Positions 14,541 to 24,960 of a DNA stretch of 64,000 bases are shown piece by piece; the first letter of the stretch is position 1, and every line of letters starts with the position of its first letter. Source of the DNA: Anarhynchus alexandrinus. Its lineage: Eukaryota > Chordata > Aves > Charadriiformes > Charadriidae. A program made the translations under genes and the position numbers. The notes below the pieces were generated by a model. It saw only the letters and a list, made by a program, of their open reading frames with translations, had not been told where the DNA came from and did no database searches. The stretch covers positions 325,227-389,226 of the forward strand of contig VUYV01000518.1 in the NCBI GenBank assembly GCA_008711295.1, read 5' to 3'.

Positions 14541-15010
14541 TTTTGAAAAAGTGTCTTAACAGAAATAAGCTATTGAGATGCTTGAAAATAAAAACCCAAG
14601 AGCTCATTGGACACTTCTTTGCTATTCCAATGTGTACATTTCCACGCTGCAATGCAAAATGATTGAAGAATCGAAGCAAGCAGTAATTATTCTTCTCATT
14701 AAATGAGTAGCATGAAGTACATTAATAATTACTGATCCATTTCATATTTTACCTACAGCAGGTAAATTACGGGAAAGGCAAATTACTAGAATGCCTCCAA
14801 TATAATCAAGAAGAATATTATTTGTTGGCAGTGTTTATTATTAACAAAACCGCCTTCAATGAACAACTACAGCACTAGTAACAAACTATAATTATATAGG
14901 TATTTATCACATTTATTATTAACCATGACAACAGTAATATCATTAGTGTTAATCACAGCTATTGTTATACATTTACATGGTGCTTTACAAACACATACTT
15001 AAATACCTTG
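14541..15010. promoter_or_regulatory. Candidate conserved noncoding block
   Basis: Repeat-free AT-rich sequence with a dense run of homeodomain-type TAATTA/ATTA words (about 14690-14735 and 14890-14955) and little homopolymer. This resembles deeply conserved noncoding elements around developmental genes. AT richness alone could give the same words, so confidence is low. Confidence 0.2.
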
Positions 15011-15348
15011 GACCAGTTTTATTCCCTTCATAAATCCAGTAATAGTCAACATAATCAGTCCAGTGTCTATTCAAAAGAATTCACCATCAGATGAAGTAAG
15101 ACAAAAACTAGGCACAGAATGATAATTCAGGAAAAAAATGATCTGAGGAATTAATGCAGAGAATGGAAATTTAAAGAGAAGTCCTGAAACAATTGTGAGA
15201 TTTAGTGGAGAACTGGGTGAAAAGAGAGAGGAGCTCACAAAAAAAAAGACAACCCACACTATAAAAAAACAAACGAAAAAAAGGATGGAGGAAAGAGAAC
15301 GGTAAAAGCAACAATGCCAAAACAGGTAGAAAAGAAAAAAAAAAAAAA

Positions 15349-15467
15349 NNNNNNNNNNNNNNNNNNNNNNNNNNNNNNNNNNNNNNNNNNNNNNNNNNNN
15401 NNNNNNNNNNNNNNNNNNNNNNNNNNNNNNNNNNNNNNNNNNNNNNNNNNNNNNNNNNNNNNNNNNN
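15349..15467. other. Assembly gap, 119 N
   Basis: A run of N directly follows a poly-A stretch and is directly followed by CR1 sequence that occurs again 658 bases downstream. A scaffold gap is the obvious reading; the missing bases are unknown. Confidence 0.98.
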
Positions 15468-15813
15468 GTTGCTCAGGACCATCTTCAGAGGTGTTTTGAG
15501 TATCTCCACAGACGGAGATTCCACAACCCTTTTGCGCGACCTGCTCCAGTGTTTGACCAGCCTCGCAATAAGAAATTTTCCTTCTATCTAGTAAAAATTT
15601 TCTATGTTCCAGCTTGTGTCCATTGCTCCTTATCCTTCTGCTGTGCCTCTTTGAGAAGAGTTTGACCCCATATTCTGTTTCCCCCCCATTAGTCTCTCCT
15701 TGTACTCCAAGTGCTTCAGTCCCCTGACCACCTTGGTGACCTCAGTATATCAACATCCGTCCTGTACTCAAAAGCCCAAAATTGGACACCATACCAAAAT
15801 GTAGTTTCAGGAG
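15468..15813 (-). mobile_element. CR1 LINE internal fragment, minus orientation
   Basis: On the plus strand this reads as the complement of CR1 from near its 3' end toward the reverse transcriptase region (words such as 'gttgctcaggacc', 'agattccacaaccc', 'tgtgtccattgctcctt'). The first 130 bases, 15468-15597, are identical to 16126-16255. The fragment starts abruptly at the gap and ends at an isolated N (15814). It is most likely the inner continuation of the CR1 whose 3' end lies at 16021-16255, placed out of order by the assembly. Confidence 0.85.
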
Positions 15814-15814
15814 N

Positions 15815-16020
15815 CAGCATGACCTGTGTGGCCATACACAACTCATAATCAATTTATTAAGGTAATATTTGGCTAAGACATCACCTACTGATTTTTCTAC
15901 TGTGGACAGGTTCTTAAATCTTGTATATAACCAAGGAACATAGCTTTTTTACAAATAAAATGTTTGCTTTTTTCAGTTTGGAGCATGTTTTAGACTGAAT
16001 TATAATAGTAACTCTGCAAT
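15815..16020. other. Short unique segment between CR1 pieces
   Basis: AT-rich sequence without repeat character, lying between an N and the CR1 3' end. It is probably the true left flank of the CR1. Confidence 0.5.
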
Positions 16021-16255
16021 TTTATATTTCTTCCTTATAGAATCACATAAGCATAAAGTACTTTATATTGGTAGGGATCTTTAGAGGCCATCCCCCTCAT
16101 GCTCAAAGCAGGGCAACTTAAGCAGGTTGCTCAGGACCATCTTCAGAGGTGTTTTGAGTATCTCCACAGACGGAGATTCCACAACCCTTTTGCGCGACCT
16201 GCTCCAGTGTTTGACCAGCCTCGCAATAAGAAATTTTCCTTCTATCTAGTAAAAA
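16021..16255 (-). mobile_element. CR1 LINE 3' end, minus orientation
   Basis: The plus strand starts with the complement of the CR1 3' terminus ('atagaatcacataag', near 16039) and runs inward. From 16126 it is identical to 15468-15597. The match breaks inside an A-run at 16255, where sequence unrelated to CR1 (16261-16361) begins. Read in the order 16021-16255, 15598-15813, 16363-16749, the three fragments form one colinear CR1 copy. Confidence 0.85.
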
Positions 16256-16260
16256 ATGTT

Positions 16261-16361
16261 CTTCACACAGATAATAAACTTGAAAGTTTCATTTGTAACT
16301 AAATGCAAACAGTTGAAACCAATGAGACAACAGGAGTAGCTGAAATAATGCTCCAATAACA
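16261..16361 (-). repeat. Displaced partial LTR copy
   Basis: This 101-base segment matches 16774-16873, inside the LTR at 16750-17537, with three substitutions and one indel. It is followed by an isolated N at 16362 and then CR1 again. The few percent divergence suggests either a read from another copy of the LTR family or a diverged local duplicate. It is not a complete LTR. Confidence 0.7.
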
Positions 16362-16362
16362 N

Positions 16363-16749
16363 CCCAATATGAGGTTGGCCGCCTTTGCTGCAAGGACACA
16401 CTGCTGATTTAACTTAAACTTCTTGTCCATGGGGACTGTCAGGTCCTTTTCTATAAAATAATTTTACTCTCTAGCTGCTCAGGTTCAGGACTTCATCTTT
16501 GCCTTTGTTGACCTTCATAAAGCTCCTGTTGGCTCATTCCTCTAACTTGTAGAAATCCCTCAGAATAGCATCCTGGCCCACAAGTTTATAAACTGCACCT
16601 CCTGATTTGGTAACACACATAAGCTTGTTAAGCACATCTCTGCTTCTAGAAACAGTGCCCCAGTAGATATTTGCCCTGCTTGTTCTTAAAGGCACTGAAT
16701 GGAAAGGATGTCACAGTTCCACAAGCAATTTCTCCAGTGTTTTGCCATT
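16363..16749 (-). mobile_element. CR1 LINE internal fragment, minus orientation
   Basis: The plus strand reads as the complement of the CR1 reverse transcriptase region; 'ggttggccgcctttgctgc' and 'cctttgttgacct' correspond to familiar CR1 words. It continues where 15813 stops, supporting one original element. The downstream LTR starts exactly at its end (16750), so the LTR seems to have inserted into or beside this CR1. Confidence 0.85.
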
Positions 16750-17537
16750 TGTTGCAGAGGCACCCCAAAATGACTTCACACAGATAATAAACTTAAACTT
16801 TCATTTGTAACTAAATCCAAACAGTTGAAACCAATGAGACAAAAGGAGTAGCTGAAATAATGCTCCAATAACATTTAATAAATTGTAGCTTCGATGTACC
16901 AGTTGGGGAAGTTATTCCTACACAACACATAAGAATGGTGTTTCCAAAGCGTGCACACATTCTCTCACAAAGGAAGGCCTCTCATTCAAGGGTACCCAGA
17001 AGATGCAATCGCTCACCCAAAAGGGGCGAGGGTTCACTCAAGGATATCCAGAAGTCTTCACTCACCAAGGGGGGGAGTGAGGGCACTCAATCCCGGGGAG
17101 TTACTTTGGATGACATCTCAATCCAAAGGGAGGGCTTCCAATCACAGACCCACTGCTCCAAGGAGAACCACTCAAAGCGGTTCTCTGGCAGGGGCCCTGT
17201 TTTATAGCCTGGTTGGATCTGAGCTGTGGTCACCTATTGGTGGTGGTCCTGAGGCCTCTGCAGGCCAAGGCGCCCCATTAGCTGGGGATTCTGCCTGTTG
17301 ACCAAGGGTCCCACCCTCTTTTCCTGCCACTGCGGGGGAAGGGTACATTCTGGTCTGCACCCAGCCGAGGTGTATATGGGCAGCAGCCACAGCGCACCAC
17401 CAATGGCATGAAAACAAGGGCATGAAACAGCCAGTGGCTGCTTTTTTAAGAGCCCTAGCCCCTCTTGGGGAGTGGAGTGTGCTCCTGCCACTCCATTCTC
17501 TCTTTGGCTGGTTATTCCTTGTTCATTTTTGCTTACA
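16750..17537 (-). mobile_element. Avian endogenous retrovirus solo LTR, minus strand
   Basis: The plus strand starts with TGTTGCAGAGGCACCCC, the complement of a familiar avian LTR end. On the minus strand a TATAAAA box lies at 17206-17200 in a GC-richer U3, followed by R/U5-like sequence. The poly(A) signal expected near 16880 appears mutated. No gag, pol or env sequence adjoins it, so this is a solo LTR left by recombination. The U3 border (17537, before 'ctcat') is approximate because no clear target duplication was found. The roughly 60-115 codon open frames within it are incidental. Confidence 0.72.
17196..17209 (-). promoter_or_regulatory. LTR TATA box
   Basis: On the minus strand the sequence reads GGCTATAAAACAGG, a near-consensus core promoter element in the expected place within the U3 of this LTR. 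Whether it still drives transcription cannot be seen. Confidence 0.6.
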
Positions 17538-17779
17538 CTCATCTCTGCAGAACTGCACTGTATTTTTAAGGCCTCTTCTCCAGCGCTGAAATGATATGAA
17601 TTCTAATCTTGTCCTCTATTGCACCGCAGATACTACCCAGGCTCATATAAGCAGTCTCCATATTCCACCATCCAGACCATAAGGCAAATTTTGAACAGAA
17701 ATAAGTCTGGGAAAAACAACTTTCAAAACAGCCTCAATATACTTTTCCATTTTATTTAGATATATTGCAAACTACACTC
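17538..17779. other. Unassigned sequence between LTR and ancient CR1
   Basis: It has no clear family resemblance. Its right part may be eroded continuation of the ancient CR1 that follows. Confidence 0.4.
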
Positions 17780-18290
17780 CTATTACATTTTTCTATCCTA
17801 TTTTGCATGCATCCAGTATGTATGACAAAAACATGCTTCCTTATGAGAATATTGTGTCAGACTGTGCCCAAAAGCTTTATTAAACTCAAAATAGAAGCTA
17901 TCCATTCCCTCTCCTCTATTCGCAAAGTCCATTATGTTACTGTGGAAGAATATTAGTTTGATTTGGAAATATTCATTTTTGACAGATTTCTTCTGAGTGT
18001 TACTTATCCTTTTAGTTATCTTCCAGATGCCTTGAAATAATTGATGATTCGTTGCAGAATTTTCAGCAGTGCAAATTTAACTGATACGCTTGTTATTCTT
18101 AGCTTCCCCTTTTTTTGAGAACTGGCACTATGTTTATCCCATTTCCTTTCATTCTCCATGACTTCTCAGATATTAGTATTAATGATTCTGAAATTGCTTC
18201 AGCAGTTATTTATTTTGGGATAGGGTGCATTCTCAAATGTGTTCCTTATTTAGTGCTCTACAGCTCATTATGCTTTAATATTACATGCAT
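17780..18290 (-). mobile_element. Ancient CR1-like LINE fragment, minus orientation
   Basis: The plus strand follows, with heavy divergence, the complement of an old amniote CR1/L3-type reverse transcriptase region. Landmarks are 'caaaagctttattaaa' (17868), the stretch around 'tttgatttggaaatattc', 'gagaactggcactatgttt' (18116) and 'ctccatgacttctcagat'. Divergence is far greater than in the other CR1 copies, so the insertion probably predates modern bird orders. Confidence 0.65.
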
Positions 18291-21200
18291 CAACAATATT
18301 CTTTATTCAAGGAATGTTAAGGTTTATACCCTTTTCTTTATGTCAGATTAATACCATTAATTCGTCCGAATTTTTATCAATGAAAAGGAGAACCATCATG
18401 GTAAGTCAAGAAAATTTCTGCTGAAGATAGTGAAATTATACTGATCTGAATAATTGGAATCTTAAACTTCATTTCAATTTTGCAAGCTGACTCTTGTCAT
18501 ACATAAAAAGAAATTTTAATATAAAACAATCAAAAATTACTTTATTACAGCAGTTTAATTACCTCCATTCAAAAACTGACTGATGCATGAAAAACATAGA
18601 TGATTTACATTTTCTAGAAACCGAAAGTACATTTTATAACAAAAATAAACTGTTCAATTTTTAGGCCTCCTACATAATGTTTAGATAAGTTGGTCTCTCA
18701 ACAGTGAGCAAATGTCTGAGAGAAAATAGAAAACAGGTAATCATCCAAACTCAGCACAGAATTGGGTAAGTATTTCTAGGCAGTCATTTCATACTGTTTT
18801 GAATTGAAAACTACACTGCCACTAGTAGAGTTCATAAACAGGAGAGAAGAAGTATTTCTAAAGTATAATTTTCATGCTATTAAAAAAACCAGTGGGATTT
18901 TAAGGGAATATTTTGGTTTAATTTTCTTTTCCTTTTAGTGCTGTACTTAGAAAGGAATCATCAGAAACAATCAAAGAGGTCATTAGCTCACTGTACACTG
19001 CCAGGAGAAAGACCATCATCGCCAAGGAATTTTGTATCTGTATAAATATAAGTCAAGAAAAACAAAGACTTAGGTGTCTTCAGAACTAAGTCTCAAGTAG
19101 AAAAAAAAATATCTCCAAGGAAAAAAAAATTAAAGTATATCACCTCACCTTGCACACTACCAAAATTTCCAGGTCTGTCTGAAACATCTCTCATTTGCTC
19201 TGCTCACAAGATTCAAGACTCTGGTGCAACTTTTAGCAAATCCTTGAACTGGAAGTGACATCTACATAGCACAGTAACACTACCTTTCCAGTCTGGTTGT
19301 AGAAAAATGGATGAGAAACTATGGGCTTGAACCAGTTGACCACCATGGCACCGACGAAAGCATGGTTTTATCCACAGGTAAATCATAGATATTGGTGACT
19401 ATTTACTATGTACTGAATAGCATGACCTAGATTATGGGCTTTGGAAGCAAATGGCTAAGCATTTACACTTCATGTAAGGATATATTTGAATTTAAGAAGC
19501 ATCACTTAGAGACATGGAAAAGGCTGCAGGTGCGATACCCAGCTATATACAGTAGAATATGTCCAAAAATACAAGGTTAGAACTTTTAGAAGCCAAATGC
19601 TCATTTCAGAAGGTACTCTGAACTCCATAAGCTATAAACTTTTATATATTTCTAAGGTCACCCAGCCCTGAACTGTAAAGATCAATAGATCTTGACTGAG
19701 TTATAAATTCACAAAGGTTGTGTACTTATGAGCCATGTAGTTCTTCTATGAGGAGTTAGCATGAGCCTATGCAACTCCTGAACCAGTAGTATAGTGGAAC
19801 TAACAATAAATGTGCTCCCAGCTCAAGCCTTTTACTCTCTCCTTGATATGTAGTTGTTATAAAAACTCTTGAAGGTCTCCAGCTGGGAACTAATTCCATT
19901 CCCTCTCTGCCCCATCAAAATCCCTAGCATATAACTACATTACTCAACTTTTTTAACTCTCACATAGCATTTTTTCCTAAACTGTGACAGTGTCATAGCT
20001 GAAGATTCAAATGAGAGTCACAGAAAAGCATATAAATTCAAATCCTAGTTCCTCGTGATACACATGTCACAAAAGCATGCAAAAATATTGTATAGCACTT
20101 ACACCTCTCCAGTACAGAAATGCTAAATAGATTATAATCATTCTCCAAACACCTTACTGTCCAGCACGAGTGAGTCGCTATTTACCAAGGCAACAAGAGA
20201 TAAACACACATGCTTAAGTCTGCAGTTCCAAGGCTGAGTGTGAGCAAAAACATGGAAGGCACAGTCATTCACCCACCTACTAGGATTAAATCACTATAAG
20301 CCATGAAATATCACTGTTATCTTCAAAACCACCACAAAATTTTTGCTCTAACCATATTGAAATAAGAGGTCATTTTCATGTTCAGAAACCTAAATGTATG
20401 TGCATACTATGCACCTATTTCTATGGTGTCTAGGCTTCCATTATGGGCAGCGAAAAGAGAGGTCTTAGAGCTCAGCCAAAAGAAGTCATATACATCTGTC
20501 CAGCTGAAAAGATGCCTCAGCTCAACTGACTGTATTAATTAGATCTCCCTTGACTGTATGGGATTTTCTATACATAGCTCATATATATATACCTGCACTG
20601 TAGAGACCCTATAGACAGGAGTCTGAACCTGAAACTGAACCCCACCTTTTGTCTTCTCTAGCTAATTTTTTTCAAACAAGAATCAAACTTCAATTTGCTG
20701 ACACTCTTCTACATAATAGTGCTATAGTATGGAACTCAATCTACATTTAAGCAATAGATTAGAGTAGGATTCACCTCACTTAATTTTAAATTCATGCTAT
20801 TTAGATGTTAACAGATTAGTTATTCATCCTAGGCTCTCTTGGTAGTCTTACATCACCTTTCACTTGATCTGTTTTAGATGGCCACTTTAGGATGAGACGA
20901 ATTGTGCCCTGGAAGTACTTATTTCTTTACATTAACTCTAAGAGAGTTTAGAATACCTAGCTCAAATCTAGTGACCTGCAACAGCAGTCTGTCAATCTCA
21001 AATATGAAATGGCAGAGCCACACTGCAAACATTTCCTCTGTTCTGTAGAAGCAATGAAGCGTTGAAAGCAAGGCCACATAAAGCTTCTGCGTCTTCTTTT
21101 TTAAAACCCACAAATTAGTTAACTGTAACATCATCATCTGATTCATAGTGGAAATTATCTAACCTCAGTTCTCTGAGGGTTTAACCTAGAAGATAAAGTG

Positions 21201-21385
21201 GGATCAAGTCTTTATTTCCCTACCAGTGCTTAAGCATAGACCAAGTGGAGTAGTACTGTGAAATGTTGAGTAAGACATGTTTAGACATGCTTTGTGCCTT
21301 TGATGAGAGCTTTGAACCACAGTCCTTTAGTTCAGTAGCCAAGCACTTTGAAGCTAAAACCTTCATTTTAAAGTATTGTAGCATG
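18291..21385. other. Unique sequence, nothing recognised
   Basis: AT-rich, with short A-runs near 19100-19130 and a short (AT)n at 20582-20591. No frame over 80 codons and no repeat family was recognised. Confidence 0.6.
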
Positions 21386-21545
21386 CCCCATCCTTGAAAG
21401 TGTTCAAGGCCAGGTTGGATGAGGCTTTGAGTAACCTGGTCTAGTAGAAGGTGTCCCTGCCCACGGCAGGGTGGTTGGAACTAGATGATCTTTAAGGTCC
21501 CTTCCAACTCAAACCATTCCATGGTTCTATGATTCTATAAATCTA
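21386..21545 (+). mobile_element. CR1 LINE 3' end, plus orientation
   Basis: A severely 5'-truncated CR1. The ORF2 tail and 3' UTR words ('aggccaggttggatgaggc', 'gtccctgcccacggcaggg', 'ggtcccttccaactc') are nearly consensus. It ends in the terminal repeat 'ggttctatgattctataaa' near 21523-21541. Low divergence indicates a comparatively recent copy. Confidence 0.93.
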
Positions 21546-23754
21546 ACTAGGAAAACACAATACTCTCCCAGATAACATAAAAGCTAGAAAGAAAGCACTG
21601 CAAACTCCCAGTCAACCAATCTTACACAGGTGGCACAGCACCCTGGAGTTGCTAAGGAGCCTCACAGAAGCTTACTCCAAAGTGCCCTTTGTGAGAGCTG
21701 TCACCTTGATTCTTGTCAGCTCTGAGCCTCATGTAACTGCATGTGCTAGTCCTGGAGAAAAAAAAAAAAAGTGCAAACAGAAAGAAACATTGCTTCCAAG
21801 TCTCACAACTACTTTATTTTAGACAATTATAGAGCAAAAAGGCTCATTGAATGCTACAGTGCAGAATGAAATGAAGGTGTCGGGCAGGCATTTTCCTCAG
21901 GAAGAGGCCAGAAAAATATCATGTGGGAAGCTGATCAAGTACTTGCCTAGAAATGGGAAAGTTGTTGGATCCTACTTTCTGCTGTGCCTGCCTTGCAGTG
22001 GGTACAGTCAGTAACAGGCATCAAAGATAAACTTCACAGCTTCCTCACTCTGTTCCTGGACCAAGACCCAAATGTGGATCATAGTGAAGCCTGGAGGCAA
22101 TTCTGGCAACAAGTTGAAAGTTATCCCAACAGGCTGCCACCAGCCGAGTATTGCCACTCTATGCAGCATGCCTGTTGCTTTTTCTTCTCCATCTTTGATG
22201 TGCACCTTATGCTGAGTACTGCAGGAAGGAACGAGTTTGTTTAGCAGTGTCTGGGTTGCAGCCAGAGTTTTTGTAGGGAAGCAAAATGGGAGGAAGCATG
22301 ACAGAAAAACTGCTACAATTCACCATGTAGAGTGGACAGTCATGGCAGCACTAAATGCACATTTAACGTTTTTTTACTCGAAAGGTGCAACAAAATACAT
22401 GGATTCTCAGTACACACATGATCAAATTCTACATGGCCATGCACCTTATGCCCTTGATATGTCTTTGCCTTTTACGTCTTTGATTTATTTATTTATGTCA
22501 CAGGCTATGTCCGACACATTGTTTTAAAAGACAATGCATTGTGAGAAGCAGGAAAAAAAATAAATTGTTGGCTAGGGATACATGTTTGTAAATAGAATAT
22601 GAAGATTTGTGAATAACTGTTATTTTTCCCCACATTTTGAGCCTCCTCTTCAGCTGTTGAGTTGTGTGCTGCTTGACAAAGGGGCACAACTTCTGGGACC
22701 TGAACCAGTGTCAATGGCTATAGACTAGTAAAAAAATTAACATATGAAGATGAGAGACAAAATGAACTGCCCTTGATAAGTTATTCTAGGATCTCAACTA
22801 TAGACTCAGTCCATGTATATTTTCTCCTCTTCCAATGCTCTTTGTTTGACCTTTGGCTTTTCTTAACAAAAGCAGGAAATTAGATCTGAAAGATTCCTAG
22901 GTCACTGTCTTACAGATATGTGCTCTTCTCAGCAAATACCATCATATTTACTGAGTTACAGGTTTGAGTTTTGTTCTTCATTGATCCAGTCCTTAACTGT
23001 GACTTGATTATTTACGAGATTCTAGAAAAAAATACAAATAACCACTTTTGCAAGAACAGCAAAGCAATCACAAATGGTTGATACAACTTCTTTTTAAATA
23101 TATTTCAACTTAAATTTGAAATATTTTTACATAAGTATATTCACATGCATTAGTAGCATATTTCTTAGGTCTGATATGGTAGGTTAATAACGAATTCCCC
23201 AATGTTTTCAAGGAGAAATTCAGCTCCTTTCTATTTTACCTTAGCAAGCGATTCAGACATAAGATGTCTTGTATATTTTCATTCTAATCTGTGTTTAATT
23301 ATGTCTTTGAACTCAGGCATTAGTGTCAGAAAAATATAGCTCAAAGTGACCATCTCAAGCCAAAGACATGTAATGTTGCTCATTAACGTCACAGGGCTGT
23401 CCACTCATTTTTAGATGATTAAAGTAGAAAGAGGATTGGCTAAAACAGAACTTCTTTTTTCATATCTTGAGATTATAGTCACATGTTTTAAAGACAAAGT
23501 GGAACATCAGCTTCTTTTGTCAGTACAAATCACTGTGACTTATATAAGGTTTTGCCTGAGAATAATTATGCACAAAAAATCCTTGTCATAGCTTTCTGGA
23601 AAATCTAGTTCAATCTCCTGGAGCACCTTTTCTCTGTAGTCCTGATTATCTTGGTTGGTATGGAATAGTATTTCTCACTATAGTCACTATTTGGTCCACT
23701 GACACTTTACAGAGAATTTAAAAGAATACTGTAAATAGCAGATTAAATTCTGTC
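21546..23754. other. Unique sequence, nothing recognised
   Basis: It contains a poly-A run near 21757-21770. A frame at 21984-22244 (plus, 86 codons) follows a weak acceptor-like cttgcag but shows no domain and has no matching neighbour exon. No gene is called. Confidence 0.5.
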
Positions 23755-24093
23755 TTGATAAGTGCAGAATGATGCCCATGGGGGAAAAACAATCCTAAAT
23801 TGCATGTAGAGTGATGAGCTCTGAACTAGTTAATTACCACTGAGAAAAAAAAATCTTTGAGCTATAATGGATAATCTAAGAAAATTATCAGTAGCTGTGA
23901 GACAGGAAAGCAAAATGCTAGAAAATATTAGGAAAGGAGTAAATAACACAATTCAGGACAGAATTATTCCACCATCCAATTCTGTGGTGCACCTGCATCT
24001 TGCAAACTGTGTGCAGTTCTAGTTCTCACATCTCAAAAAGAAATATAGTAGCCCTAGAAAAGTCATGAAGAAAGGTAGCAAACTCCATCAGAG
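23755..24093 (+). mobile_element. Ancient CR1-like LINE, 5' part of an interrupted copy
   Basis: It follows the sense strand of the same old amniote CR1 class, reverse transcriptase C-terminal region. 'gtgcagaatgatgcccatggg' (23762), 'gatgagctctgaactagtt' (23813) and the block around 'actgtgtgcagttctagtt' (24008) correspond to the consensus; the last is a decayed form of the LEYCVQFW motif. Frameshifts and stops are many. It breaks off at 24093 where an LTR begins, and its 3' part resumes after 24646. Confidence 0.72.
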
Positions 24094-24646
24094 TGGTGGG
24101 TTGCCCCAGCCAGCAGCTAAGCTCCACCCAGCATGATAAGGGAGAAAATCAGAAAAGCAAAAGCTGAAAACTCGTGAGTCAAGATAAAGACAGTTTAGTA
24201 AGTGAAGCAAAACTGCATGTACAAGCAAAGCAAAATAGGAATTTATACACAGGCAGGCAGGTGTTCAGCCATCTCCAGGAAAGCAGAACCTCTGCACACT
24301 TAATCGTTACTTGAGAAGACAAACACCATAACCATGAACTTCCCCTTTTACTCCGTCTTCCCCCAGCTTTTATTGATAAGTATGACATCATATGGCATGG
24401 GATACCCCTTTGGTCAGTTGGGATCAGTTGCCCTGGCTGTGTCCCCTCCAAACTTCTTTCTCACCCCCAGACTACTCACTGGCTGGGCAGCTTGAGAAAC
24501 AGAAAGGCCTTGAAGCTGTGTAAGCACTGCTCAGCAATAGCTTAAGCATTGGTGTGTTATTAACACTGTTTTGATCACAAATCCAAAACATAGCACCATA
24601 CAGGCTGCTATGAAGAAAATTAACTCTATCCCAGCCAGATCCAATA
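24094..24646 (-). mobile_element. Avian endogenous retrovirus solo LTR inside ancient CR1
   Basis: The plus strand starts with TGGTGGGTTGCCCCAGCC and ends 'ccagccagatccaata', the two complementary ends of a familiar avian LTR. Recognisable blocks include 'gtcaagataaagacagttta' (24179), 'gacatcatatggcatggg' (24383) and 'gctttttatt'-type promoter sequence. On the minus strand an AATAAAAGC box (24374-24366) takes the TATA position. The ends deviate from the usual TGT...ACA, and no direct target duplication is evident. There is no internal retroviral sequence, so it is a solo LTR younger than the CR1 it splits. Confidence 0.85.
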
Positions 24647-24960
24647 AAAAAAGAAAAGCCTTCAGTATAAGAAATGACCAAATAAACCGGGCCATTAAGT
24701 TTAATGACCGAGTAGATGATTCAAAACAAATAAAGGAGCAATGTTTCCACACAGTATATAATTAATATGTGGAATTAGTTGCCACAGTTTGTTGTGGGTT
24801 CTAAACTTTAAATTTATTCATAAAACATTTTTAAAAAATCATAGATGAAATATAAATCCAGTAGTAGTAAATGCAAGGTATCCTGACAAGGTGCAGATTT
24901 CCCTATACTTGCAGATCTATGGAGGCAAAGGGAAGAACTCCCTCATAATCCTGATATTCA
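24647..24960 (+). mobile_element. Ancient CR1-like LINE, 3' part of an interrupted copy
   Basis: It resumes the ancient CR1 sense strand toward the 3' end: 'gatgattcaaaacaaataaa' (24716), a decayed 'atgtggaattagttgccaca' (24768) matching the WNxLP region of ORF2, and 'gttgtgggttctaaa'. Roughly 200 bases expected between 24093 and this part are missing or unrecognisable, so a deletion accompanied or followed the LTR insertion. Confidence 0.6.

Noticed and set aside
16935..17542. Several 70-116 codon frames on both strands
   Set aside because: They lie inside the LTR at 16750-17537; the GC-rich U3 lowers stop density.
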